26,892 nucleotides of DNA from an uncultured Eubacteriales bacterium (GCA_900545865.1 URAN01000035.1:1-26892), one strand, 5' to 3'; positions 15,181-23,445 are shown, numbered from the stretch's first letter. Made by a program: numbers and translations. The notes: generated by a model from the sequence alone, not told the origin.

Positions 15181-16233
15181 TCATATTTTGTTGATTGCAT
15201 TTATTAGCTCCTTTACATCCAAATGAGTATAGACCTTTTCGGTGAGCGTCATGGCACCGGAATGTCCTACAATTTTCTTAATTGTAGTCTGATCGACTTT
15301 TGCTTCCGCAAGCATTGAAATACAAGTATGCCTACAACAATGCGGAGTTTGCTCAAGTCCCAAGTTTTCCATAAGCGGAGAAAAATAACTGTCATAGTAA
15401 TTACGGTATTTGAACGGTTCCCCGTTTTCGGTATGCAAAAGGTATTTACTGTCGGTATCATTATACCAAGCCTTAAAGAATGGTAATACCTTATCTGCAA
15501 TGGGGACTTTTCTTATGCCGTTTTCCGTTTTACTGTCAATTACATCAAAGTATTGTTCTTCGATATGAACATCACTTTTCAGCAAATCAAGCATTTCAGA
15601 AATTCTAACACCTGAGTAAATCAGCATAAGAACAATTTGATAGTATTTATCCTCTTGCTGTGCCCAAATACGATCAAGCTCGTATTTGTCAAACTTGTTT
15701 TTATCCCTTCTGTTAGGATTACGATCTTTGTATTTTACTATGTCCACAAACTCAGCATAATTTTTGTTGCACACATCGTTTTTCAATGCATATTCATACA
15801 ACTGACCGAATAACACTTTGAGTTTACGCAAGGTTGGATAATTCTTATCACAAGTATCTACCACATACTGCAAATCTGCAAGCCTTATTTCCTTAAACAC
15901 CTTGTTATATAAAGTACCACATAGCTTATACGAAGCATTATAGCCCTTTACATTGGAATCTGATATTGTAGAAAATTTACTTGTCGACCACTTTTTAAAT
16001 ATTTCTTGAAAAGTGATTTTTGCAGATGAAACATCAAATGGGTTCTTGTTATACTCTGCAAGCATTTGAAGTCCGTCTGCTTTTGTAGGTGCATAACCTA
16101 TTATAATATATTCCTGCACCTGCTTGTCTTTCTCCTTATCGTATCGCCAGCCTGCCGTCTTTCTGACTACATAAGGATTTCTTCTTTTTCCGGATAATTT
16201 TACGACGCTCCCATATCCGTTGGGTAATCTCAA
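15181..16233 (-). CDS. int: Tyrosine recombinase (site-specific integrase) of the IME
   Basis: The 350-residue protein has an N-terminal arm-binding AP2-like domain (residues ~1-68), a SAM-like core-binding domain (~72-165) and a tyrosine recombinase catalytic domain. Catalytic residues are visible: R210 (SGVRISEML), K235, H298-x-x-R301 (HCCRHT), H324 (VGHSG) and the nucleophile Y335 (KVYTHLD). It should integrate and excise the element at the rpsI 3' end. The start is TTG at 16233 with AAAGGAGG ten bases upstream. It lies 43 bases after the XRE gene in the same direction, so both may be co-transcribed. Family resemblance is to Tn916/ICE-type integrases. Confidence 0.93.
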   Translation of the reverse strand: MRLPNGYGSVVKLSGKRRNPYVVRKTAGWRYDKEKDKQVQEYIIIGYAPTKADGLQMLAEYNKNPFDVSSAKITFQEIFKKWSTSKFSTISDSNVKGYNASYKLCGTLYNKVFKEIRLADLQYVVDTCDKNYPTLRKLKVLFGQLYEYALKNDVCNKNYAEFVDIVKYKDRNPNRRDKNKFDKYELDRIWAQQEDKYYQIVLMLIYSGVRISEMLDLLKSDVHIEEQYFDVIDSKTENGIRKVPIADKVLPFFKAWYNDTDSKYLLHTENGEPFKYRNYYDSYFSPLMENLGLEQTPHCCRHTCISMLAEAKVDQTTIKKIVGHSGAMTLTEKVYTHLDVKELINAINKI

Positions 16234-16276
16234 TTCTCCAAAACCTCCTTTAAATTAAGATTTTATGATAAAGAGC

Positions 16277-16912
16277 TTATTGCTCGTCATCACCGCTATT
16301 TAATTCTCTTTCTTCTTCAAGCTTCTTTTGTAAATTTTGCCTATCAATTTCGTTACGGCGCATTATAAATGTAGTTCTGTCTAATTCTTCATATTCCTTA
16401 TCAGAAAGAGTACATTTACTGTAATACTCAATTTTAGCTTTCTGCCAAGCTCTGTATGCTTCATAATCCATCCAATAGGTTTTTAAGGACTCTCTGTTTA
16501 TAGAAAAGGTTTCCATAACCTTACAGAAATCAGCATTATACAAAGCACTTTCATCTTGACCGTTGAAGATAAAAGCACATTCCCACTTCCCGTCTCTGCC
16601 TGCCTTTTTTATATCCATATTAAATGAAAGCTCATTCTTTCGATCAATTTCAAAAAAGAACTCCAATACATCGGAAAGAGTTTCCGCCTTAATGTGAGAT
16701 GTGTCATATCCTAATAAGTAATTCAAGGTAGTATTTAATATTTCTGCTACCTCTGCCAATGTTGATAAAGGGATGTCGATTTCCCCGCTTTCATATTTTT
16801 GAACAGTTCTTAAGGATTTACCGAGTTTCTCCGCCAAATCTGCCTGATTGATACGATTATACTTGCGAATAGTGGCTATTCTTTCGCCTACAAGCTTGTT
16901 AATTTCATTCAC
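16277..16912 (-). CDS. XRE family HTH transcriptional regulator
   Basis: The 211-residue protein begins with a Cro/CI-type HTH (residues ~8-60: IATIRKYNRINQADLAEKLG, then LRTVQKYESGEIDIPL), and has a longer C-terminal region rich in charged helices with no recognised domain. It probably represses excision and transfer functions of the element. The start is GTG at 16912, with GAGGTGA about seven bases upstream. Its promoter faces the promoter of the small gene at 17081, and short direct repeats lie between them. It is upstream of int on the same strand. Confidence 0.85.
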   Translation of the reverse strand: MNEINKLVGERIATIRKYNRINQADLAEKLGKSLRTVQKYESGEIDIPLSTLAEVAEILNTTLNYLLGYDTSHIKAETLSDVLEFFFEIDRKNELSFNMDIKKAGRDGKWECAFIFNGQDESALYNADFCKVMETFSINRESLKTYWMDYEAYRAWQKAKIEYYSKCTLSDKEYEELDRTTFIMRRNEIDRQNLQKKLEEERELNSGDDEQ

Positions 16913-16932
16913 TATATATCACCTCTGAGGAC

Positions 16933-16961
16933 ATTATAGCACATCTTTTTACGAATTGCAA
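16933..16961 (-). promoter_or_regulatory. Promoter of the XRE regulator-int unit
   Basis: Read leftward: TTGCAA (16956-16961), 17-bp spacer, TATAAT (16933-16938). TTTACGAATT-like direct repeats at about 16948-16957 and 16968-16977 overlap the -35 region and could be repressor sites. Confidence 0.7.
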
Positions 16962-17004
16962 GTGCATTTACGAATTTTAATTACACATTTTTAAGAAAAA
17001 GGTC

Positions 17005-17033
17005 TTGACAAGTCATAAAACTTCGTGTATAAT
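17005..17033 (+). promoter_or_regulatory. Promoter of the rightward IME operon
   Basis: TTGACA (17005-17010), 17-bp spacer, TATAAT (17028-17033): consensus, 48 bp before the first gene. It is divergent from the repressor promoter, the usual layout of a lysogeny-type switch in such elements. Confidence 0.8.
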
Positions 17034-17080
17034 GAAAACACGCATTGAGAGTGCGTAAACCTTATAAGGAGGTAATAAGT

Positions 17081-17317
17081 ATGAACGACAAGAGAACATT
17101 CGTCGAACTCCCAAAGTTTACAGGGAGAAATGTTCCCATAACGGAAATCGCAAAAGCAATAGGTAAAGACGCTCAATATGTACGAATCGGCTTGCAGCAA
17201 GGCATCTTAAAGTTTGGATGTGCTATGAAGCTCGAAAATTCAAGCGAGTTCAATTACTATTGCCCCGATAAGAAGGTATGGGAAGAAACCGGATATTTCA
17301 GAGACACATCAAAATAA
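17081..17317 (+). CDS. Small DNA-binding protein, excisionase-like
   Basis: A 78-residue protein beginning MNDKRTFVELPKFTGR. Residues ~18-45 (PITEIAKAIGKDAQYVRIGLQQGILKFG) read as a winged-helix/HTH of the excisionase or AlpA type. The start is at 17081, after AAGGAGG; upstream in-frame codons precede that site. It is the first gene of the rightward operon, under the promoter facing the XRE repressor, a position often held by Xis or a transfer activator. I recognise the type from Firmicute mobile elements but cannot assign a definite role. Confidence 0.6.
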   Translation: MNDKRTFVELPKFTGRNVPITEIAKAIGKDAQYVRIGLQQGILKFGCAMKLENSSEFNYYCPDKKVWEETGYFRDTSK

Positions 17318-17362
17318 GTTCAGCTCTGAAAACTTTATATATAGGATTGGAGATGGTTGTAT

Positions 17363-17659
17363 GTGACTGGTAAATTCTTTACGATGCAAAATGATATATT
17401 TAAGTGCGGACTATCGGCGTATGAGTTTATTGTGTATGCGTATCTTGTAATGAAAGCCGACAGAAAGACTGGAACTTGTTATCCGTCAACGGCTAAAATC
17501 GCAGCGGATTGCAACATAAGCATATCACAGGTGAGAAAGGTGACGGCTTCTTTGGAAGAAAAGGGATTTATCACAAAAGAAATGCGGTATCGAAAAACCG
17601 CAAATGATAAAAATCATCAGACAAGTAACCTATACCATATAGAGCCACTGCCTATATAA
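17363..17659 (+). CDS. Winged-helix (HTH_36-like) protein, possible N-terminal module of a replication initiator
   Basis: The 98-residue protein reads MTGKFFTMQNDIFKCGLSAYEFIVYAYL, then KTGTCYPSTAKIAADCNISISQVRKVTASLEEKGFI in register with the HTH_36/DnaD-N fold found at the start of RepA_N-like initiators. I chose GTG 17363, ten bases after GGAG; TTG 17357 is in frame. It ends at the base of a hairpin. Together with the next gene it recalls a replication initiator split in two, but that is an inference. Confidence 0.6.
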   Translation: MTGKFFTMQNDIFKCGLSAYEFIVYAYLVMKADRKTGTCYPSTAKIAADCNISISQVRKVTASLEEKGFITKEMRYRKTANDKNHQTSNLYHIEPLPI

Positions 17660-17682
17660 TACGGAGGCACTCCCTCCGTATT
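17658..17682 (+). terminator. 10-bp perfect hairpin at the end of the winged-helix gene
   Basis: AATACGGAGG (17658-17667) pairs with CCTCCGTATT (17673-17682), loop CACTC. It overlaps the stop codon. No U-tract follows, so it is either a weak terminator or a stem that hides CGGAGG/CCTCC ribosome-site-like sequence. Confidence 0.4.
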
Positions 17683-17783
17683 AAACACTCACCGCCTATC
17701 CGATAAAGACGGGAAATAAATATATCAATAACCATTTAACAATACTCATTTATCAAAAACCACTACAACAAGAAGGTGAGGTT

Positions 17784-18137
17784 GTGGATTTAGAAACAGA
17801 AAAATTCACTTATTATCTTGACGAATGTTATTTTCATCCCGAAAGAGATAAGGAATTTTCAACAGAAACCGAAAAACAGCTTGCAAGGAAAGCTATGGAG
17901 CTTCTTTGGAGCAAACCTAATATAACTGTCAACGGGGTGACCTACACAAATCAAGATGTACGGTCCAAATTACGTTATGAAATGATGCCGGAAATTTTGG
18001 ACAGAGCTATGGAATGTTACAGAGCTGCCAAAGATGTAAAATCTGAAACGGCATATCTTGCAGGTTGTATTTTCAGAACGCTTATAGACTATGACGCATA
18101 TATAGAACGGCTATTTAGACAAACATACAGATTTTGA
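17784..18137 (+). CDS. Conserved mobile-element protein, DUF6017-like C-terminal module of replication initiators
   Basis: A 117-residue mostly helical protein. The central pattern, in which paired K/R and aromatic residues surround NGVTYTNQDVRSKLRYEMMPEILDRAMECYR, followed by a stretch resembling KNIKSYLAGCIFRTLIDY, resembles the C-terminal region (DUF6017) of Firmicute replication initiator A proteins. The start is GTG at 17784 with AAGGTGAG very close upstream. It sits between the winged-helix gene and tnpV. Function is not established here; autonomous replication of the excised circle is one possibility. Confidence 0.4.
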   Translation: MDLETEKFTYYLDECYFHPERDKEFSTETEKQLARKAMELLWSKPNITVNGVTYTNQDVRSKLRYEMMPEILDRAMECYRAAKDVKSETAYLAGCIFRTLIDYDAYIERLFRQTYRF

Positions 18138-18149
18138 GGAGGAATTACA

Positions 18150-18506
18150 ATGAAATCATTATTTGAAAAGAACGGCGGTACATATACAAAAGTGGGAGAT
18201 TATTATCTTCCAAATATGGAAGCTCCTAACGGCAATTATAAAATCGGCAGATATGGCAGGGCAAGGCGGCAGTATCTAAAGAAATACAAGAAAAGTGAAT
18301 ATACAGCTTTGATAATTAGCGGTAAGTTGCATAAGCATTTACACGATGTTGATGTCAAGGCACAGAAAATTATGGATTGCTTTATCAAAAATGCGGAAAA
18401 AACTGCACCCGATAAGGCTACACACCAAATGGAATGGGTCGGACATATGAACAATGCCCGGCATAGTGCAGAGGAGGTAATAAATCACAGACTGATTTAT
18501 GTTTAA
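18150..18506 (+). CDS. tnpV: TnpV family transposon-encoded protein
   Basis: The 118-residue protein matches TnpV of Tn4451-type elements: MKSLFEKNGGTYTKVGDYYLPN at the start (first part shown), then GRYGRARRQYLKKYK, YTALIISGKLHKHLHDVD and a C-terminal WVGHMNNARHSAEEVI. Its role in those elements is not established. It starts 12 bases after the previous stop with GAGGAGG upstream, so it belongs to the same operon. Tn4451 pairs TnpV with a large serine recombinase; here the element uses a tyrosine recombinase. Confidence 0.85.
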   Translation: MKSLFEKNGGTYTKVGDYYLPNMEAPNGNYKIGRYGRARRQYLKKYKKSEYTALIISGKLHKHLHDVDVKAQKIMDCFIKNAEKTAPDKATHQMEWVGHMNNARHSAEEVINHRLIYV

Positions 18507-18521
18507 TGATTTAACAAGCAC

Positions 18522-18570
18522 TGAATTTGGCATTACAAATTCAATTTTTAAGGGATACCCCTAACACCCC
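18522..18570 (+). other. Candidate origin of transfer (oriT)
   Basis: An 8-bp perfect inverted repeat, TGAATTTG (18522-18529) and CAAATTCA (18536-18543), is followed by AAGGGATACCCCTAACACCCC. An inverted repeat next to a C-rich nick-like sequence directly upstream of mobC and the relaxase is the usual oriT position in MOBP mobilizable elements. The nick position is not determined. Confidence 0.5.
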
Positions 18571-18591
18571 AAGCGGAAAGGAGTGACAGAG

Positions 18592-18948
18592 ATGAGAAAG
18601 CGTACAAGGTCATTTTCTTCAAGGTTAAGCAACGAAGAATATGAGAATTTAAACCGAGCAATCGCAAAATGCAATATGACAAAATCAGCATTTATGCGAA
18701 TGATAGCAAAGCATTATTTGCCCAAAGAGCGACCGCCGGACGGCTATGATGAGATTATGTCAGAACTTATGGAAATTGGAAATAATCTTTATCGTATTGC
18801 CAATATAGGAAGTGCCGATATGAAGGAATTATGTGAGCAGGCTAAGCTGTTGGATAAGGTGATATTGAAAATAAATGAGATTTTTACAGTTCCCGAAAAG
18901 ATGAGGTTGGGTGATGAAAAATGGCTACAACAAAAATTTGGGATATAA
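18592..18948 (+). CDS. mobC: MobC-like relaxosome accessory protein
   Basis: The 118-residue protein starts MRKRTRSFSSRLSNEEYENL, a ribbon-helix-helix DNA-binding start typical of MobC, with MTKSAFMRMIAKHYL completing the fold, and a helical tail including SELMEIGNNLYRIAN, the conserved bacterial mobilization protein motif. MobC binds oriT and helps the relaxase melt the nick region. The start is ATG 18592, eight bases after AAAGGAG; GTG 18583 overlaps that site. It overlaps the relaxase gene by 28 bases, implying translational coupling. Confidence 0.85.
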   Translation: MRKRTRSFSSRLSNEEYENLNRAIAKCNMTKSAFMRMIAKHYLPKERPPDGYDEIMSELMEIGNNLYRIANIGSADMKELCEQAKLLDKVILKINEIFTVPEKMRLGDEKWLQQKFGI

Positions 18949-20240
18949 AAGGCAGACTTGATTGTTTAATAAACTATGCGGCAAATCCCGAAAAAACAGA
19001 CGAAAACCAATATAACAAAGCTGAAATGCAGGTATTGCATAATGTTATGGCTTATGCGGCAGATGAGTATAAAACAGAAAAGCGATTATATGTATCGGGC
19101 GTTAATGTTACGCCCGATACCGCTACATATAAAATGCAGCAAACAAAATTACGCTACGGCAAAACGGACGGAATTATTGCATTTCACGCTATACAGAGTT
19201 TTAAGCCGGGAGAAGTAACACCGGAGCTTGCACATAAAATCGGAGTTGAATTTGCAAAAGAGATGTGGGGTGATAGATTCGAGGTTTTGATAGCAACGCA
19301 TCTTAACAGACAACATCTGCATAATCATTTTGTGATAAATTCCGTATCTTTCGCAGACGGCAAAAAGTATTATGACAATACTGAAAATTATATTCTTATG
19401 AAAAAGATTTCTGACAGGCTTTGTGAGGAAAACAATTTGTCGGTCATAAGAAATCCCAAAAGCAAGGGCAGGCACTATGCGGAGGTAATGGCGGAGAAAA
19501 ACGGCTATCCCACCATACGAGGACAGATAAAAGATGAACTCGATGAAATTATCAAGTGTTCATATACCTATGAGCAGTTTTGGAAAATATTAAAACAGCG
19601 AGGGTATGAGGTTAAGCGTGATGTTAGGTATATTGCATTAAAGCCTGCCTATTCTCAAAGATATATCCGTCTTAAATCGCTCGGCAAGAATTATAGTGAG
19701 GAAGCAATAAGACAGAGAATTATATCGGCAAGAAACGGCATACGGATTTTGGATAAGCCTGCAACGGATTATAACGCTTGGCTTAAAAAATACGAGCCGA
19801 TAAAGCTGCACGGATTTAAGGCGTTGTATTATCATTACCTATATCTGTTCGGCAAAATACGCAAAAAGGAAACGCCACAACGGGTATCATTTTATATGCG
19901 TGAGGAGCTAATAAAATTTGAACGTTATCAAAAACAGTTTCATTTTTTGATTGAGAATGATATTGAAACGACAGATCAGCTGAGCAGCTTTAAGGAAAAT
20001 ACAGAATTAAAAATTTCAGAATCGGTAATTCAACGAAGCAGGATATATGGTAAAAACGATTCAACGGCTGAAATCAAGACAATCAATGCAGAATTGCGAA
20101 AACTGCGGAAAGATATGCGTATGTGTAATAATATTTTTCAAGATATTGAAACAATACGGAAGCATCAAAAGATGGTGGATCTGTTGGAACGGGAAGCAAA
20201 TAATAAAAAGATTATGAATAATAGAAATATTTACAAATAA
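18921..20240 (+). CDS. mobA: Relaxase/mobilization nuclease (MobA/VirD2-like, MOBP type)
   Basis: The 439-residue protein has Y19 (NYAANP) as candidate nicking tyrosine, then HAIQSFKPGEVTPELAHKIG (motif II region) and the metal-binding motif III H127-x4-H132-L-H134-N-H136-F. The C-terminal half is a charged helical region with likely coiled coil (~330-430). It should nick at oriT and lead single-stranded transfer through a helper element's secretion channel. The start overlaps the end of mobC. No coupling protein or VirB-like genes follow, so the element is mobilizable rather than self-transmissible. Confidence 0.92.
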   Translation: MATTKIWDIKGRLDCLINYAANPEKTDENQYNKAEMQVLHNVMAYAADEYKTEKRLYVSGVNVTPDTATYKMQQTKLRYGKTDGIIAFHAIQSFKPGEVTPELAHKIGVEFAKEMWGDRFEVLIATHLNRQHLHNHFVINSVSFADGKKYYDNTENYILMKKISDRLCEENNLSVIRNPKSKGRHYAEVMAEKNGYPTIRGQIKDELDEIIKCSYTYEQFWKILKQRGYEVKRDVRYIALKPAYSQRYIRLKSLGKNYSEEAIRQRIISARNGIRILDKPATDYNAWLKKYEPIKLHGFKALYYHYLYLFGKIRKKETPQRVSFYMREELIKFERYQKQFHFLIENDIETTDQLSSFKENTELKISESVIQRSRIYGKNDSTAEIKTINAELRKLRKDMRMCNNIFQDIETIRKHQKMVDLLEREANNKKIMNNRNIYK

Positions 20241-20271
20241 CAAGGTGCCAATTTGCTGATGCCTTGTTATT
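20236..20271 (+). terminator. Hairpin after the relaxase gene
   Basis: AATAACAAGG (20236-20245) pairs with CCTTGTTATT (20262-20271), overlapping the stop codon. The following sequence is AT-rich but lacks a clean T-run. It marks the border between the mobility backbone and the cargo genes. Confidence 0.5.
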
Positions 20272-20316
20272 ATAGAAAAAGTTTTTGTGTAAAACATAGA
20301 AAAATCTATTTTACCC

Positions 20317-20345
20317 TTGCTTTTATTCGCATTTCGGTATATAAT
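20317..20345 (+). promoter_or_regulatory. Promoter of the methyltransferase gene
   Basis: TTGCTT (20317-20322), 17-bp spacer, TATAAT (20340-20345), about 30 bp before the start codon, with GAGGAGAG as ribosome site. Its short leader leaves room for direct repression by the methyltransferase's own HTH. Confidence 0.7.
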
Positions 20346-20373
20346 ATAATTGTTATTATAGAGGAGAGAATTT

Positions 20374-22566
20374 ATGAATTACTTAAGTGTTGCCCAAACT
20401 GCCGAGAAATGGGATATGACACCTAGACGTGTTCAGGTGCTTTGCAACGAAGGTCGTATAGATGGAGCACAACGTGTTGGTAATGTTTGGACTATTCCTG
20501 AAACTGCAACCAAACCTTCTGATGCAAGAAAAAAGATTACTACTAAAACAAAAAGAATTAATACATCCGTTTCAATTGAGAGGGTTTGGGCTATGCCAAA
20601 CAAAAATACATTTGAAATTAAGCCTATACACGATTTGATTGTAGAAGAACTTACTGATGGATTATGGATTGACCCTTTTGCTAATAGAAATAAATTAGCA
20701 ACAATCACAAATGACCTTAGTGAAGAATTCGACACAGATTATCATCTTGATGCATTGGATTTTATGAAAATATTTGATGATAGTTCAGTAGATGGTGTGT
20801 TGTATGATCCTCCGTATTCACCAAGACAAGTGAGTGAATGCTATAATAATGTCGGTTACAATGTTACATGGGATACAACAAAGGCATCATTTTGGGGAAA
20901 TCATAAACGAGAAATATCAAGAATTGTCAAGCTTGGAGGCAAGGTTATCACTTTTGGTTGGAATAGTGGCGGTATAGGTTACAAATATGGATTTGAAATT
21001 GAAAGAATCTTGTTAGTTCCTCACGGTGGTTGGCATAACGATACAATTTGTACTGTTGAAATAAAAACACACGATGGCGAAATAACAAAGATAAAAGAGG
21101 AAAATAAAAAAATGCAGCTAACTAATTCAAATAGTAAATCATTAAATAAGGCGGATAAAGAATTGATTTCTATGTTAAATTCTTTGCCGAATAATTATTG
21201 GGATTTTAAGAACGATGATGTTAGAGAATATACCCATGGGATACATAACTATCCAGCTATGATGGTTTGTCCTATTAGCAGAAATATTATAAGACTAGTA
21301 AAAGAGGTTAAAAATGTAAGTTCAATTTTTGACCCATTTATGGGTTCTGGTACGGTTCTTGTGGAAGGTATGTTATCAGGAATAAAAAATGTATACGGGA
21401 CAGACATAAATCCGCTTGCACTTTTTCTTAGCAAGGTAAAAACAACTCCCGTTGATGTTAGCGAACTTCAAAGAGAGATAAATTTATTGTATGGCAGAAT
21501 TAAAGATAAGTATGAACAATATCTTTTGCAAATTGATGGTGTAAACGATGTTATGCGTTATTCTTATGGACTAGATTTAACTGCAAAAGATGGATGGGGA
21601 GCAAATGCACCACAATATTTGGAAAAGTATAAAAGTGATAACTGTTTGGATATTGATATTCCTCAATTTAAGAATATAGGATATTGGTTCAAACCAAAAG
21701 TTGTTTTATTATTGTCGATAATAAAAGCAGAGATAAGTAAAATTCAAAATCAGGATATTCGAAGTTTTATTTTCGTTGCATATAGTGAAACCATTCGCTT
21801 TGTGTCAAACCGAAGAAATGGCGAATTCAAAATGTTTCGTATGCCTGCTGCAAAAGTAGAATTGTTTGAACCTGATGTTATAAAAGAATTTACAACTATA
21901 CTTGACAGGAATGTAGAGAAAATGAATTCTTTTATCGAATATTGTGAAGATAAAGATGCTAAATCAACTGTGTCAATATATAAAAACAATGCTACTACGC
22001 TTGAAAGCATACCGGATAATTCTGTTGACTTAGTTGTGACTTCTCCGCCATATGGGGATAGCAGAACTACTGTTGCCTATGGAGAATATAGTAGATTGTC
22101 ATTGCAATGGCTTGACTTGTTTGATTTAACGGAAAAAGAAATTATGGGTATTGATAAAAGCCTTATGGGTGGAGATAAGTATAGGAACGGGTTTGAATAT
22201 ACAATACCAAGTGGCGTTTTGAGAGAGTCACTTGAAAAGATAAAAGATATTGATTTGGAAAGAGCCGGAGATGTTTATAGCTTCTATCTAGATTTATCCA
22301 ATGCTATATTTTCGATTGCACAAAAAACAAAACAGAATGGTTATCAGTTTTGGGTAGTTGGAAACAGAACTGTTAAAAATGAACTGTTGAGAACCGATGA
22401 AATTATAGCAGAAATAGCAAATTATTATGGTTTAGAACACATTCATACTATAGATAGAAATATAATTAACAAGGTTATGCCTTCACTTAATTCCCCGACC
22501 AACGAAACCGGTATTAAATCTTCTACAATGACAAATGAACATATAGTTGTTTTGAGAAAAAGATAA
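20374..22566 (+). CDS. Fused HTH - methylase module - DNA methyltransferase (type II modification enzyme)
   Basis: The 730-residue protein has three parts. Residues ~1-50 are a MerR/excisionase-like HTH (SVAQTAEKWDMTPRRVQVLC ... VGNVWTIP). Residues ~70-245 resemble a small adenine-methylase-like domain with DPF (100-102) and D145-P-P-Y148. Residues ~260-730 are a complete amino-methyltransferase with SAM motif D320-P-F-M-G-S-G and catalytic S557-P-P-Y560 in TSPPYGDSRTTVAYGEYSRL. SPPY is typical of N4-cytosine enzymes and the cognate MvaI/BcnI-type systems use N4-methylcytosine, so the C-terminal half is the probable protective enzyme. The HTH could make it autoregulatory. It converges with the endonuclease gene across a shared terminator. 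Whether the DPPY module is active is unknown. Confidence 0.85.
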   Translation: MNYLSVAQTAEKWDMTPRRVQVLCNEGRIDGAQRVGNVWTIPETATKPSDARKKITTKTKRINTSVSIERVWAMPNKNTFEIKPIHDLIVEELTDGLWIDPFANRNKLATITNDLSEEFDTDYHLDALDFMKIFDDSSVDGVLYDPPYSPRQVSECYNNVGYNVTWDTTKASFWGNHKREISRIVKLGGKVITFGWNSGGIGYKYGFEIERILLVPHGGWHNDTICTVEIKTHDGEITKIKEENKKMQLTNSNSKSLNKADKELISMLNSLPNNYWDFKNDDVREYTHGIHNYPAMMVCPISRNIIRLVKEVKNVSSIFDPFMGSGTVLVEGMLSGIKNVYGTDINPLALFLSKVKTTPVDVSELQREINLLYGRIKDKYEQYLLQIDGVNDVMRYSYGLDLTAKDGWGANAPQYLEKYKSDNCLDIDIPQFKNIGYWFKPKVVLLLSIIKAEISKIQNQDIRSFIFVAYSETIRFVSNRRNGEFKMFRMPAAKVELFEPDVIKEFTTILDRNVEKMNSFIEYCEDKDAKSTVSIYKNNATTLESIPDNSVDLVVTSPPYGDSRTTVAYGEYSRLSLQWLDLFDLTEKEIMGIDKSLMGGDKYRNGFEYTIPSGVLRESLEKIKDIDLERAGDVYSFYLDLSNAIFSIAQKTKQNGYQFWVVGNRTVKNELLRTDEIIAEIANYYGLEHIHTIDRNIINKVMPSLNSPTNETGIKSSTMTNEHIVVLRKR

Positions 22567-22608
22567 TTAAAAACTTCGCCGATACATTTCATTCGGCGAA
22601 GTTTTTAA
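22566..22608. terminator. Bidirectional rho-independent terminator between methyltransferase and endonuclease genes
   Basis: A perfect 16-bp stem, core AAAAACTTCGCCG / CGGCGAAGTTTTT, with loop ATACATTTCATT; A- and T-tracts on the two sides serve both strands. It ends the convergent methyltransferase and endonuclease transcripts. Confidence 0.9.
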
Positions 22609-22663
22609 TTATAACAGTTTCTTTTTTGCATCAAAGCGTTCATCACGGTTGCTTGGTAATACC

Positions 22664-23395
22664 CTATACAATTTTTCTGTTAACTTTAAATAACAGGTGT
22701 TGATCAGACTCTCTAATACGGAAACCTGTTCCGTGATCATGGGTTTGTCCATTTTTTGCACCACCATGATATTGACCGATTCTTAAATCAATAAATATTT
22801 TCCCTTGTTCCAGTAAGGATACAAAAGCATCATAGTTAAACCCTGAAACTTCATACGCTTCTATAAATTTGAATTGTTCATTGGCTCCTGTACCTTGGGA
22901 TTCTGCCTTTACATATACAAATTTGTTTTTATACTTCTTTTCAAATGCCTTTCTAAGTTCATCACGTGTCCAATATGCGTATTCTTTTTTGTCTTCAGTC
23001 ACTATTGAAATTTTTGAATTGCTGCATAATATTTTTAATTTGTGACCAGTATCGGCAATTGATACAAATCTATCGGCAGAAAGTGTTGAGTGTAACACTT
23101 TTTCATCATTATCATACGCATCGCTGGAATAACCGAATGTCAAACGCAATGTATTAGCTGCACCTTTAGGTTGAGGTGTTTTTGTAAAAATGGTAAGCAT
23201 GCTATTTGAATTGAGACGGCATGATTTGAGTTCATAATCACCAAAATCAGGTCCATCTATATTATTTTCAGGTATGCCAAGTAAATCCTCTAATGTTTTT
23301 CCTATACCGGTAGGTCCTGAACGATGAGTTTTTACCCATCCCATTTCTTTTATTTTAGAATATTCTCTTATAAAATCATCTAATGTGTAAATCAT
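22664..23395 (-). CDS. Type II restriction endonuclease, MvaI/BcnI family
   Basis: The 243-residue protein matches MvaI and BcnI in length (about 240) and in conserved segments: THRSGPTGIGKTLEDLLGI, then ENNIDGPDFGDYELKSCR holding the D...ExK-type catalytic residues, and a late GQYHGGAKNGQTHDHGTGFRI segment. MvaI cuts CCWGG and BcnI CCSGG as monomers that nick each strand in turn, so a CC-N-GG-like target is plausible, not proven. The true start is ATG 23395, with GAGGAGA just upstream; the longer frame to 23413 contains that ribosome site. The reading frame is intact, but an IS now lies 27 bp upstream, cutting it off from the controller gene. Confidence 0.88.
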   Translation of the reverse strand: MIYTLDDFIREYSKIKEMGWVKTHRSGPTGIGKTLEDLLGIPENNIDGPDFGDYELKSCRLNSNSMLTIFTKTPQPKGAANTLRLTFGYSSDAYDNDEKVLHSTLSADRFVSIADTGHKLKILCSNSKISIVTEDKKEYAYWTRDELRKAFEKKYKNKFVYVKAESQGTGANEQFKFIEAYEVSGFNYDAFVSLLEQGKIFIDLRIGQYHGGAKNGQTHDHGTGFRIRESDQHLLFKVNRKIV

Positions 23396-23414
23396 ATTAT
23401 TTCTCCTCTTCATA

Positions 23415-23422
23415 ATATTTCT
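23415..23422. repeat. Target-site duplication, left
   Basis: ATATTTCT, identical to 24758-24765. An 8-bp duplication is characteristic of IS6-family insertion. Confidence 0.9.
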
Positions 23423-23445
23423 CGTTTTGTTAAGTTAAATGAAAG

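Noticed and set aside
18150..20240. A separate Tn4451-type transposon based on TnpV
   Set aside because: No large serine recombinase (TnpX) or inner ends; TnpV is read in line with the IME operon.
23396..23413. Longer start for the endonuclease (MKRRNN...)
   Set aside because: The first codons contain the GAGGAGA ribosome site that serves the ATG at 23395.
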